Positions 34,119-42,833 of a DNA stretch of 64,000 bases are shown here, piece after piece (the stretch's first letter is position 1; every line of letters begins with the position of its first letter). The stretch covers positions 1-64,000 of the forward strand of contig NZ_VXLC01000032.1 in NCBI RefSeq assembly GCF_008704205.1. The letters run 5' to 3'. The notes below the pieces were generated by a model. That model was not told the origin of the DNA. It ran no database searches and saw only the letters and a list, made by a program, of their open reading frames with translations. Made by a program: the position numbers and the translations under genes. Origin of the DNA: Nocardia colli (GTDB lineage: Bacteria > Actinomycetota > Actinomycetes > Mycobacteriales > Mycobacteriaceae).

Positions 34119-35078
34119 ATGAATCGAATATCCGAAACCGGGCGAACCGAGCGCGCGGATATTCTTTCCGGCGTCGCTGCCAATGCCCTGCTCGTCGCCG
34201 CGGCGCGCGGGCTCGCCGCACGCCGATCGAATTCGCTGGTGAGCGATCGGTTTGCCGAGGTCTTCTGCCGGGCCGCCGGGCCGCACTGGGCGGCGCTGTT
34301 CGACGACCACGCGCCACCAACCGTGGAACATCCCTTGCGCTCCCCGGGTTTCGGGACCTTCTTTCAGGAATTCCTGGCCGCCCGGACCAGATATTTCGAC
34401 GACTATCTGCGCGTGGCTGCCGAGGGCGGTGTGCGGCAGATCGTCGTGCTCGGCGCAGGTCTCGACGCACGTGCCTATCGATCGGCATGGCCCGACGGCA
34501 CGATCTGCTACGAGGTGGATCGCCCGCAGGTGCTCGAGTTCAAGCGCTGCGCCCTGGCCGATGACGGCGCCGAACCGGTGGCCGAGCGGCGCGAGGTGGC
34601 CGCCGATCTGACTTCGCACTGGTCGGCGGTGTTGCGAGACAGCGGCTTCGACCCCTCGGCCGCCACCGCGTGGCTGGCCGAAGGCCTGCTGCTCTACCTG
34701 TCCGCGACGGAGCAGGACGCTCTGTTCGAGGCCATCGACGCGCTCTCCGCGCCGGGCAGCCAGATCGGCGTCGAGCATGTGACCTCGATGCCCGACGAGC
34801 TGTATTCGGCGCTGGCCGCCGAGCGGGCGGGATCGCTGGGCGTCGCCCGGTGGGGGCGCTTCATCCGCAACGAGCGCCGGGCCGAACCGGCACGGTGGTT
34901 CGGCGAGCACGGCTGGGTCGGCGGCCGGACCACCCTGGACCGGTATCTGATCGCGGCCGGGCGGGAACTCCCGGCGCCCGCCGTCCCGGTCCGCAACGCA
35001 CTGGCCCCGCTGATCACCCTGATCACCGCACACAAGGTGGCTGGACGCGTGAACCTGCCGCTGCTCCGGCAACCATGA
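34119..35078 (+). CDS. SAM-dependent methyltransferase, TIGR00027/PPM1-like
   Basis: 319 residues from the ATG at 34119 (GCGAGG 8 bases upstream). It has the family features ILSGVAANALLVAAARGLAAR at the start, RTRYFDDYL, then the SAM-binding IVVLGAGLDARAYRSAWP and YEVDRPQVLEFK, and WLAEGLLLYLSATEQDALF. This is the leucine-carboxyl-methyltransferase-related group, abundant in mycobacteria and Nocardia; members methylate carboxyl groups or hydroxyls of secondary metabolites. First gene of the terpene operon; its stop overlaps the terpene synthase start as ATGA. It may esterify a carboxylate made by the P450s. Confidence 0.9.
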   Translation: MNRISETGRTERADILSGVAANALLVAAARGLAARRSNSLVSDRFAEVFCRAAGPHWAALFDDHAPPTVEHPLRSPGFGTFFQEFLAARTRYFDDYLRVAAEGGVRQIVVLGAGLDARAYRSAWPDGTICYEVDRPQVLEFKRCALADDGAEPVAERREVAADLTSHWSAVLRDSGFDPSAATAWLAEGLLLYLSATEQDALFEAIDALSAPGSQIGVEHVTSMPDELYSALAAERAGSLGVARWGRFIRNERRAEPARWFGEHGWVGGRTTLDRYLIAAGRELPAPAVPVRNALAPLITLITAHKVAGRVNLPLLRQP

Positions 35079-36097
35079 GCCGGGCCTCACGATCACCCTG
35101 GGACGGCGTTCGGCGGCTGGCCGTCGCTTCGCCGAGTCCTTGGGCAGACGTAGCCGAAGCGCACGCCCGGAGCTGGGTCCGGTCGCGCGGACTGGTCCGA
35201 TCCACTCCGGCGCAGCACCGTTTCGACTGGACCGGGGCGGGAGCGCTTGCGGCACAGGTCTATTCGTCCGCGTCCGGTGTCACGGAGTTGTCCGTCGCCG
35301 CGGACTGGCTCGGGTGGCTGTTCCTGCTCGATGATCAGCTCGACGAGGGGGCCGTCGGGCGAGATCCGGTGGCCACGCGGGCTTTTCTGCGCCCCCTGAC
35401 CACGGTGTGCGGCGAGCAGCCGCAGCGGCGGGCGCACGACGGCGGACCGCTGTCCGACGCTCTGCGCGACATCTGGCGGCGCATGGCGGCCGCGATGCCG
35501 CTGTTCTGGCGCCGGCGATTCGCGCGGCATCTGCTCGAATATCTGGAGGGCTGCACCTGGGAGGCGGCCAATCGTGCGCTGCACCGGATCCCGGATCTCG
35601 CCGTGTACCCGTCCCGCCGCCGGACCGCGGGGGCGATCTGGCCGGCCCTGGACGTGCTGGAATTCGTCGCGCATGCGCCGCTGCCGGATCGGTTGCTCGC
35701 CGATCCGTCGTTCGCCGAAATGTGCCGGGCCGCTGCGGATGTCATCTGCTGGACCGACGACGTGCTGACCGTCGGCAAGGAGCGGGCGCGCGGCGACGTG
35801 CACAACTTCGTCATCGTGCTCGAACACGCCACCGGCTGCACAGCCGAGGACGCGGCAGCCGAGGTCACCCGCCGTATCGACCGCAGGCTGGGTGATTTCC
35901 TGGCGGGTGAACGCCGTCTGGCCGGCGTTCTCGACGCGCTGCCCGCGGACCCGGAGGTCCGCCGTCACGCCGCCGAATATGTTGCGGGCCTGCGTAATTG
36001 GATGCGCGGCCATCTCGAGTGGGGGTTGCGGACGGATCGGTATCAAGTGACCGGCACTGCCGGAACAGATCCCGGTTATCTCGAGAATCTGAGTTGA
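35075..36097 (+). CDS. Class I terpene synthase
   Basis: 340 residues from the ATG at 35075. All functional motifs are present: the Asp-rich DDQLDE at residues 86-91, the second Mg-binding motif TDDVLTVGKE at 227-236 (Asp-Asp, Thr232 in the Ser position, Lys235, Glu236), and the RY pair Arg322-Tyr323 in LRTDRYQ. These bind three Mg ions and the diphosphate of a prenyl diphosphate. The length and layout match bacterial sesquiterpene or diterpene cyclases; the chain length cannot be told from sequence. Coupled to the methyltransferase in front, 6 bp before the P450. No prenyl diphosphate synthase is in the window. Confidence 0.9.
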   Translation: MSRASRSPWDGVRRLAVASPSPWADVAEAHARSWVRSRGLVRSTPAQHRFDWTGAGALAAQVYSSASGVTELSVAADWLGWLFLLDDQLDEGAVGRDPVATRAFLRPLTTVCGEQPQRRAHDGGPLSDALRDIWRRMAAAMPLFWRRRFARHLLEYLEGCTWEAANRALHRIPDLAVYPSRRRTAGAIWPALDVLEFVAHAPLPDRLLADPSFAEMCRAAADVICWTDDVLTVGKERARGDVHNFVIVLEHATGCTAEDAAAEVTRRIDRRLGDFLAGERRLAGVLDALPADPEVRRHAAEYVAGLRNWMRGHLEWGLRTDRYQVTGTAGTDPGYLENLS

Positions 36098-36103
36098 GGA
36101 ACG

Positions 36104-37459
36104 ATGTCCGACTATGCAATGAATCCGGCAACCGCTGCGCTGCCGCTCCTCGGTCATGCACACGAGTTATGGTTCCGGCCGCTGCCTTTCGTACAGTCCC
36201 TGCGTAGTTGTGGCGATATCGCCACCATCCGGATCGGCACGCTGGACGCATTTGTGGTCAACCATCCCGCCCTTATCCGGCGAATGCTGGTCCAGGATGT
36301 CGAAATGTTCGACAAGGGTGCGCATTTCGACAAGATGGTGCCCTTCACGGGCAACGGCCTGTTCAATTCGCACGGCGAATTCCATGCGCGGCAGCGCCGA
36401 TTGCTGCGTCCGGCGTTCCGGCGCGGCCGGATAGCGCGGTATGTACCGATGATGCGGGATCTGGCGGAGGCGCGTATCCGATCGTGGACCCCGGACGGCG
36501 AAGTAGACCTCACCGAGGAATGGCGATCGCTGGCCTTGGCCATCGTGAGCAAGGCGCTCTGCTCGACGGACCTGGGTGACGCGGCGGTCCGGGAGTTCGA
36601 TCGGTCGCTGCCGATCGTGCTCGACGGCATCGGCAAGCGAGTGCTGGACCCGACCGGGCTGCTGGAGAAACTGCCGCTGCCGGCAAACCGCCGGTTCGAC
36701 CGAGCCGTCGCCGCGCTGCACCGGATGATCGACGACATCATCGACGCCTACCGGCGCGGTGGTGTCGACCACGGCGACCTGCTCTCGCTGATGCTGCACG
36801 CCCAGGACGGCGCCACCCACGAGTCGATGACCGACGCGCAGGTGCACGACGAAGTGATGTCGATACTCGCCGCCGGCGCCGAGACCACGGCCGACACCCT
36901 CACGTGGGCGTGCTGGTCGATCGCCGGGCGACCGCGGGTGCAGAACCGGATTCGCGCCGAGGTCGAGGCGGTCGCGGGCGATCGGGCGCTCGAGGCCGAG
37001 GACCTGGCGCAGCTCGACTACACCCGGCGGGTGCTGACCGAAACGTTGCGCCTGTACCCGACGACCTGGATCCTCACCCGGCGTCCGCGCACCGGCATCG
37101 TGCTCGGCGGGCACCCGATCCCGGCCGGCGCTATGGTTCTGTTCTCGATCTACGCCCTGCATCGTGATCCGGCGCTCTACCCCGAACCAGAGGTGTTCGA
37201 TCCGGACCGCTGGACTCCCGAGCGCGCGAAAGATATTGCGCCGGGGGCATACTTGCCGTTCGGCGCCGGGACCCGGGGATGCGCCGGTGAGCCGTTCGCG
37301 TGGGCGGAGATGCTGGTCGTCCTGGCGACGCTCGTGCGGCGCCGGCGAATTCGATCCGCCCACGACGCGCCGCTGTGGCCGCGGGCGAAGGCGTTGCTGA
37401 TGCCGCCGCGGTACTCGATCATCGCGCGGCCGCATCCTGCCGGGCAGGTGATTCGATGA
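36104..37459 (+). CDS. Cytochrome P450, probable terpene hydroxylase
   Basis: 451 residues, ATG with GAGGAACG upstream. The I-helix oxygen-activation motif is AAGAETTAD, the K-helix ExxR is TETLRLYP, and the heme loop FGAGTRGCAGEPFAWAE supplies the cysteine ligand. The N-terminal LPLLGHAHELWFRPLPFVQSLR and the eukaryote-like core place it with actinobacterial P450s found next to terpene synthases (CYP170-like in general pattern; the exact family is not assigned). It overlaps the next gene by ATGA. It likely oxidises the cyclised terpene; redox partners are not encoded here. Confidence 0.92.
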   Translation: MSDYAMNPATAALPLLGHAHELWFRPLPFVQSLRSCGDIATIRIGTLDAFVVNHPALIRRMLVQDVEMFDKGAHFDKMVPFTGNGLFNSHGEFHARQRRLLRPAFRRGRIARYVPMMRDLAEARIRSWTPDGEVDLTEEWRSLALAIVSKALCSTDLGDAAVREFDRSLPIVLDGIGKRVLDPTGLLEKLPLPANRRFDRAVAALHRMIDDIIDAYRRGGVDHGDLLSLMLHAQDGATHESMTDAQVHDEVMSILAAGAETTADTLTWACWSIAGRPRVQNRIRAEVEAVAGDRALEAEDLAQLDYTRRVLTETLRLYPTTWILTRRPRTGIVLGGHPIPAGAMVLFSIYALHRDPALYPEPEVFDPDRWTPERAKDIAPGAYLPFGAGTRGCAGEPFAWAEMLVVLATLVRRRRIRSAHDAPLWPRAKALLMPPRYSIIARPHPAGQVIR

Positions 37460-38826
37460 CCGAACGTAGCTCGCCGTTGGGCGGGCAGCGAATGGCCGTT
37501 GTCGGCGCCGGAATAGCAGGCCTGACAGCGGCTTTCCGCCTCTACCGCGCCGGGGCCGAGGTGGTGGTGTTCGAGCGCGCACAGCGGGTCGGCGGCCGGA
37601 TGTCGACGATCGAGCTCGACGGATTCGTCATCGACCTCGGTGCGGGCATTCTGTCCTATGCCTACACCGAGATGTTGCGGCTGATCGCGGACGCCGGCCT
37701 CACCCATCGAATCGAACCCCAAGCGGGATCGTTCGGCATCATCCGCGACGGGCGCATGCACCGCTTCGGCCACCACCGGGAACTGTGGGCGCGGAACCCG
37801 CGCGCGCGAAAGGCGTTCGGCGAGTTGCTGGGCGAGGCGCGCCGGTATCGCGAACGCATCGCCGAGGATGGACTCGAAGCGGTGGTGGGCGCCGATACCG
37901 AGGACATTCTCGGCTACCTGCGCCGCTGTGGGGCGACGGAATTGCTGGAAAGCTTCATCGAACCGCTGTGCGGCGACATCTGGCTCAGTTCGCCGGCAGA
38001 TCTGTCGGCGGCGAATCTGCTCTACTACTTGGCGCATACGGCTGGAGCCGAGTTCTTCGGCTCGGCCGCCGGCGTGGGCTTCCTGCCCACGGGTCTGGCG
38101 GCGTACGTGCCGGTGCGCACCGGGTGCACCGTCACCGGTATCGAACCGCGCGGCGATGGCGTGGCGATCAGCTGGGACTGCGCCGGACAGCCGGGCCGGA
38201 CAACAGACTTCGACGCCGTCGTCGTCGCGGTCCCAGCACCGCAGGCGGCCGCGCTGTGCCCGACGTTGCCACCGCCTGTACGTGCGCTGCTGTTCTCGAT
38301 CACCTATGTGCGCAACATCGAAGTCTTCCTCGCGCTGGCCCGGCCACCCGACGAACCGGCGACCTGGATTCATCCTGGACGAGCGACACCGGAGCTGGCC
38401 AGTGTGGTGATGGATCATCGCAAGGCGCCCGCCCACGTGCCGCCGGGCCGCGGCCTGGTCTCCTCGTATTGGCGGCCGTGCTGGTCGGAAAAACGCTGGG
38501 ACGCTGACGATCCCGCGATCGTCGAGGGCGCCCTGCGCACGCTCGAGCGGCTTTATCCGGGCCTCGGCGACGATGTGCTGGCCGCGCACGTCCAGCGCTG
38601 GGATCCCTGCGTCGTGGCCCAGCCGCCCGGCGGAATTCGTGAGCTTGCCCGGCTGACGAGGGAGCTCGACGGCCGTGCACCGCTGTATTTCGCCGGCGAC
38701 TACTTCGGCATCTCCACGACCGAGAACGCGGTGCGCTCGGGGACGCGAGCGGTGCGGCGGATCATCGCGCGCCGGACTTCCCTTGGCCCGCACGCGGCTC
38801 CGGGAGGACGGACCGGCCATGGTTGA
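37456..38826 (+). CDS. FAD-dependent amine oxidase / protoporphyrinogen-oxidase-like protein
   Basis: 456 residues from the ATG at 37456. The dinucleotide motif AVVGAGIAGLTAAFRLYRAGAEVVVFERAQRVGGRMST (residues 14-51) is the classic NAD_binding_8/amine oxidase signature; the C-terminal FAD segment is LYFAGDYFGISTTENAVRSGTRAVRRI. The middle domain (GVGFLPTGLAAYVPVRTGCTVTGI) is like that of phytoene desaturases and related enzymes. It could introduce a double bond or oxidise an alcohol or amine on the terpenoid. Overlaps both neighbours. Confidence 0.87.
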   Translation: MTERSSPLGGQRMAVVGAGIAGLTAAFRLYRAGAEVVVFERAQRVGGRMSTIELDGFVIDLGAGILSYAYTEMLRLIADAGLTHRIEPQAGSFGIIRDGRMHRFGHHRELWARNPRARKAFGELLGEARRYRERIAEDGLEAVVGADTEDILGYLRRCGATELLESFIEPLCGDIWLSSPADLSAANLLYYLAHTAGAEFFGSAAGVGFLPTGLAAYVPVRTGCTVTGIEPRGDGVAISWDCAGQPGRTTDFDAVVVAVPAPQAAALCPTLPPPVRALLFSITYVRNIEVFLALARPPDEPATWIHPGRATPELASVVMDHRKAPAHVPPGRGLVSSYWRPCWSEKRWDADDPAIVEGALRTLERLYPGLGDDVLAAHVQRWDPCVVAQPPGGIRELARLTRELDGRAPLYFAGDYFGISTTENAVRSGTRAVRRIIARRTSLGPHAAPGGRTGHG

Positions 38827-40435
38827 CGATCTGGTACCGCGCGCACTCCGGCAGGAGTGGACATCGATGGGCTGGTGCCCCGGCCGGGATGTCTTCGGCC
38901 TGTTCACCGAAACGACCGAGCGGGATCCGGACAAGATCGCGGTCATCGACGATGCCGGATCGATTACCTACCGGCGACTGCACCACCAGGCCAGGCAGGT
39001 GGCGCAGGCACTGCGTGCCGAGGGCGTAGGGGCCGGCGATGTCGTCGGCATCTGCCTGCCCAATCGACGCGAGGTCTGCGTGGTGGAGCTCGCCGTCGCG
39101 GCGCTCGGAGCCGTATCGGTCGCATTTCCGGTCGGGTACCGGGAGCGGGAGATCCGCGGTGTGCTGACTCGCTCGCGGGCGGTGGCCTGGGTGACCGTGG
39201 CCGCCCATCACGACTTCTCGCCCGCGGCGGTGGTCCGCGCCGCGATGGGCGAACTTCCCGATCTCCGAATGTGTTTCGTCCTCGGCGCGGAGGTACCGGG
39301 CTGCTCGTCGCTGGACGCCGTGCTGGCCGACCCCGGCGAACCCGCCGCGATCACGACGCCAGGCCCCGATTCGAGCGGACCCGCGCGGATCATGGTGACC
39401 TCGGGCACCGAGCGTGAACCCAAACTGGTCGTGTACCACCACGACGCGCTCGTCGGCGGAATCGCCAATCAGCTCACCGTGATCGGTGTGGATTCGAGCA
39501 CCCGGCTGATGTTGCTGCCGCCGATCTGTTCCGGATTCGGCGCGCTGGCGACATTCGGGGTGCTCGCCCGCCACGGCGCGACCCTGGTCCTTACCTCGAC
39601 CTTCGATCCCGCCGCGGTACTGCGGCTGCTGAACCGGCACCGGGTCGCGGTGTTGTGCGCCGTGCCGACCATGACGCACGATCTGCTGGATCACGCGACC
39701 GCGGTCACCGCCGCGGTGCGGCTGGTGTACCTGGCCGGCGCGCCGATCGCACCGGCGTTGATCGACCGCACGAGCGCGGCCTTCGGCTGCACGGTGGTCA
39801 GCGCCTACGGCAGCAGTGACGGCGCGTTCTGCTGCACCCATCCCGACGATCCGCCGGACAAGGTCGCCACCACGGTGGGCAGGCCGAGCGACGCGGTGTG
39901 CTCGTTCAAGATCATGGACCCGGGCCGTGACGAGGAACGGCCGGTCGGCGAGATCGGCGAGATCTGGGCCCGCGGCCCGGTGTCACCGCTGTGCTACGCG
40001 GATTCCCCCGAACTCGATCGGCGGTATCGAGATCCGTTGGGCTGGACCAAGACCGGAGATCTCGGAGCCGTGGATGCCGAAGGCTACCTGCACGTGACGG
40101 ATAGGCTGAAGGACATCATCGTTCGCGGCGGCGTCAATATCAGCCCGGCCGAGATCGAGAGCGAGCTGCTCACCCACCCTGCCGTGGCCCGCGCCGCCTG
40201 CGCCGGAATACCCGACGAACGTCTCGGGGAACGCCTGTGCGCCTGGATCACGATGCATCCCGCCGCGACCGCGCCGACGCTCGCGGATCTGCGAGCCCAC
40301 CTCACCCGGCGTGGACTGGCGAAATTCCAACTGCCCGAAGACCTTCGCATCGTCGACCGCCTCCCGACCGGGCCGTCCGGCAAGGTCCTGCGGCGCGTGC
40401 TGCGGGCATCGGCCGATGCCTGGGCACAGGAGTGA
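38819..40435 (+). CDS. AMP-forming acyl-CoA synthetase/ligase (ANL family), divergent P-loop
   Basis: 538 residues from the ATG at 38819. The ANL fold is clear: RIMVTSGTEREPKLVVYHHDAL (A3), VSAYGSSDGAFCCTH (A5), WTKTGDLGAVDAEGYLHVTDR (A7-A8) and the catalytic lysine in TGPSGKVLRRVLR (A10). The A3 loop reads TSGTEREPK instead of TSGTTGxPK, and A5 reads YGSSDG instead of YGxTE, so it is an outlier, though the key Lys and Asp remain. It would activate a carboxylic acid, perhaps produced by the P450 or flavoenzyme, as CoA thioester or adenylate. Its stop precedes the acyl-CoA dehydrogenase start by 5 bp. Confidence 0.88.
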   Translation: MVDDLVPRALRQEWTSMGWCPGRDVFGLFTETTERDPDKIAVIDDAGSITYRRLHHQARQVAQALRAEGVGAGDVVGICLPNRREVCVVELAVAALGAVSVAFPVGYREREIRGVLTRSRAVAWVTVAAHHDFSPAAVVRAAMGELPDLRMCFVLGAEVPGCSSLDAVLADPGEPAAITTPGPDSSGPARIMVTSGTEREPKLVVYHHDALVGGIANQLTVIGVDSSTRLMLLPPICSGFGALATFGVLARHGATLVLTSTFDPAAVLRLLNRHRVAVLCAVPTMTHDLLDHATAVTAAVRLVYLAGAPIAPALIDRTSAAFGCTVVSAYGSSDGAFCCTHPDDPPDKVATTVGRPSDAVCSFKIMDPGRDEERPVGEIGEIWARGPVSPLCYADSPELDRRYRDPLGWTKTGDLGAVDAEGYLHVTDRLKDIIVRGGVNISPAEIESELLTHPAVARAACAGIPDERLGERLCAWITMHPAATAPTLADLRAHLTRRGLAKFQLPEDLRIVDRLPTGPSGKVLRRVLRASADAWAQE

Positions 40436-40440
40436 ACCCG

Positions 40441-41562
40441 ATGCTGTCCGACGTCGAACAGATCTGCGCGCAGCGCATCGCGCCGCTGGCCGAGCGGATG
40501 GAACGCACCGGGCTGCCCGCGCCGGAATTGTGCGAGCTGTATCGAGAGCTCGGCTGGTTCTCCTGCTTCGCGCCCACGGCCCACGGCGGTGCAGGTCTCG
40601 ACGCGACCGAGTGGTGCCTGCTCAACGAACAGATGGCGCGGGTCTCGATCGCGGCGGCATTGACGTTGGAATTCGGTCCGGTCGCCGCCGTCCGGCTCGC
40701 ACCCGCCGATCAGCACGCGACGCTGTTCCCGATGGTCGTCGGCAGGCCGGGCGCGTTCGCGTGTACCGAGCCGGAGGCGGGTTCGGATGCGCTCGCGATC
40801 CGGACCCGGGTCGTGGACCAGGGCGACCACTATCTGCTCAACGGGCACAAGACGCTCATCAACAACGGGGGCATCGCGGAGGTCGTGGTCGTGGTCGCGA
40901 CCACCCGACCGGGATCGGGCTACACCGGCCTGCGCCTGCTCGTGGTCGACGCCACGGCGCGCGGTGTGCTACGCGGTCCGGAGAAACAGAAAATGGGTCT
41001 GCGTGGGGCATCCCTGGTCGACCTCACCTTCCATGACGTCGAAGTGCCCGCGACCCAACTGCTCGGCGGGCACGACGGATTCGCGCTGGCCCAGCGGATC
41101 ATCGACTACGGTCGCCTCACCGTCGCCGCGCTGGCGCTCGGCAACGCCACCGCTGCGATGGAGCACGCCCTCCGGCACACGCTGCGGCGCCGGCAATTCG
41201 GCCGAACCCTCTACGACAATCAGGCAGTCGCGTTCAAGATCGCCGACATGGCCATCGCACTCGAGGCCGCCCGCGAACTCACCCACCGGGCCGCCGCGGC
41301 ACTCGACCGCGGCGATCCTCGCGCATCGGTACTCACCTCCATGGCGAAGGTCCTGGCCACCGACACCGGCATGACCGTCACCACCGATGCCGTCCAATGC
41401 CTCGGCGGCGCAGGCTATCTCGCCGAGAACGCCGTCGAACGAATGATGCGGGACGCGAAGGCCTTACAGATCATCGTCGGCGCCAACGAACTCCAGCGCG
41501 CCCTGATCGGCCGCCACCTGGCGCGTGGCGCCGGCGGCAACGTGCGGGGCGACCAGCCCTGA
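40441..41562 (+). CDS. Acyl-CoA dehydrogenase-like protein lacking the usual catalytic Glu
   Basis: 373 residues from the ATG at 40441, with AGGAG 8 bases upstream. ACTEPEAGSDALAIRT, HYLLNGHKTLINNGG, RRRQFGRTLYDNQAVAFKIADMA and CLGGAGYLAENAVERMMRDAKALQIIVGANELQR are all family signatures. At the position of the catalytic Glu in EGTNEIQR this protein has Val (VGANELQR). The base may sit elsewhere, as in isovaleryl-CoA dehydrogenase, or the enzyme may perform another flavin reaction. As the last gene of the terpene operon it may desaturate the acyl group activated by the preceding ligase. Confidence 0.87.
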   Translation: MLSDVEQICAQRIAPLAERMERTGLPAPELCELYRELGWFSCFAPTAHGGAGLDATEWCLLNEQMARVSIAAALTLEFGPVAAVRLAPADQHATLFPMVVGRPGAFACTEPEAGSDALAIRTRVVDQGDHYLLNGHKTLINNGGIAEVVVVVATTRPGSGYTGLRLLVVDATARGVLRGPEKQKMGLRGASLVDLTFHDVEVPATQLLGGHDGFALAQRIIDYGRLTVAALALGNATAAMEHALRHTLRRRQFGRTLYDNQAVAFKIADMAIALEAARELTHRAAAALDRGDPRASVLTSMAKVLATDTGMTVTTDAVQCLGGAGYLAENAVERMMRDAKALQIIVGANELQRALIGRHLARGAGGNVRGDQP

Positions 41563-41603
41563 TCGCGGCGGCGCCGAGGACGGCCCGGTCGCCGATAATA
41601 TGC

Positions 41604-42833
41604 TCAGCCGCAATCCGATTCACGAACCTCGTAGCGCCCTGGCCGCACGAGCAGCCGTTCCGGTCCGCGCTGCACCAGTTGCTCGCGATACGGCGGGTCG
41701 CCGGCCAGCGTCATGTCCGGGAACCGCTGAAGCAGGATGGGCAACGCGACCTCCGTCTGCATACGGGCGAGCCCGGCCCCGAGGCAATGGTGAACGCCGA
41801 GTCCGAAGGCGATCGGGCGGTTCGCCGTCCGCTGGGGCTCAAAGCGATCCGGATCGGTATATCGGGCTGGATCGCGGTTGGCCGCCGCGAGCACCAGCAG
41901 CACCTGCGCACCGGCCCGCACGGTCGTTCCGGACACCGTCAGGTCGTGGGCGGCAACTCTGGTCAGGGCGTGGATCGGGGGTTCGAAGCGCAGCACCTCG
42001 GTGACGAAGTCCGCGATGCCGGCTGCCGCGAACGCCGCCGGGTCGGCCAGGGCCAGCCGAATCCCGTTGCCCAGCAGATCACTCGGCGACTGAGTACCTG
42101 CTATCAGGAACATCACCAGGCCTGCCACCAGTTCGTCCTCGGTGATCGTGCCGGTGGCGTCACAGTCGTGCAGCATTGCTGTCGTGAGATCATCGCCGGG
42201 TTCGGCCCGGCGGCGATGGACGAGATCGGTCAGGTAGGCGACCAGGACGTCCATTCCGGCGTCGCCCGGCGCGAGGTCCCCGAGGTCCGAGATGGGCTCG
42301 AAGGCCGTGGTCGCCGCGGTAACCGCACCGTGCAACGGCATTCGGTCGGGTTCGGGGATGCCGTAGATCTCGGAGGTGACCGAAACAGCCAGGCGGAACG
42401 TGAATTCCTCCACCAGGTCGACTGTGTCCGTCGGCCGGTCGGCCAGCCGTTCGGCGAGTTCCCCGGCCCAGCGCTCGACGACCGGGCGGAGCGCGCTGAC
42501 CCGCTGCGGCGAATAAGCCCAGCGGGAGAATCCCCGGAGCCGCTCGTGGTCCGGTTCGTTGCTGAACATCATGATCTTCGTGAAGCACTGCCACGAGGAG
42601 TGCTCGATCATCCCGGACTTGCGGTGCCTGGCGGCATCGGTGACGAGCAGGCCCGGTTCGCGCAGCGCGGCAGCGCATTCGGCATAGCCGAGCACGAAGA
42701 CCAGCTTCGGTCCGAGTGAGATGACAGGGCCGAGTTCCCGCAGGGCCGTGTAGAGCGGGTAGGGGTTGGATTTGCCCGAGGCGGTGAAGAGCGCACCCAG
42801 GGCTTCGCTCGGACCGATGGTCACGTTTGTCAC
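41604..42833 (-). CDS. Cytochrome P450
   Basis: 409 residues from the GTG at 42833, which overlaps the desaturase stop as GTGA. A longer open frame upstream is the antisense or out-of-frame shadow of the desaturase. Motifs: I-helix FLIAGTQSPSDLL (Ser in the place of the usual Thr), K-helix EVLRFEPP, and heme loop FGLGVHHCLGAGLARMQ. It is of the standard bacterial class I type, as in biosynthetic CYP105/107-like enzymes. Last gene of the minus-strand operon; likely hydroxylates or epoxidises the fatty acyl or the joined product. The convergent terpene operon ends 41 bp away. Confidence 0.92.
   Translation of the reverse strand: MTNVTIGPSEALGALFTASGKSNPYPLYTALRELGPVISLGPKLVFVLGYAECAAALREPGLLVTDAARHRKSGMIEHSSWQCFTKIMMFSNEPDHERLRGFSRWAYSPQRVSALRPVVERWAGELAERLADRPTDTVDLVEEFTFRLAVSVTSEIYGIPEPDRMPLHGAVTAATTAFEPISDLGDLAPGDAGMDVLVAYLTDLVHRRRAEPGDDLTTAMLHDCDATGTITEDELVAGLVMFLIAGTQSPSDLLGNGIRLALADPAAFAAAGIADFVTEVLRFEPPIHALTRVAAHDLTVSGTTVRAGAQVLLVLAAANRDPARYTDPDRFEPQRTANRPIAFGLGVHHCLGAGLARMQTEVALPILLQRFPDMTLAGDPPYREQLVQRGPERLLVRPGRYEVRESDCG

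Noticed and set aside
36167..37582. 471-codon minus-strand frame opposite the first P450
   Set aside because: Antisense shadow; the plus strand encodes all P450 motifs.
37177..38946. 589-codon minus-strand frame across the flavin oxidoreductase
   Set aside because: Antisense of a gene with intact FAD motifs; composition is that of third-position GC bias.
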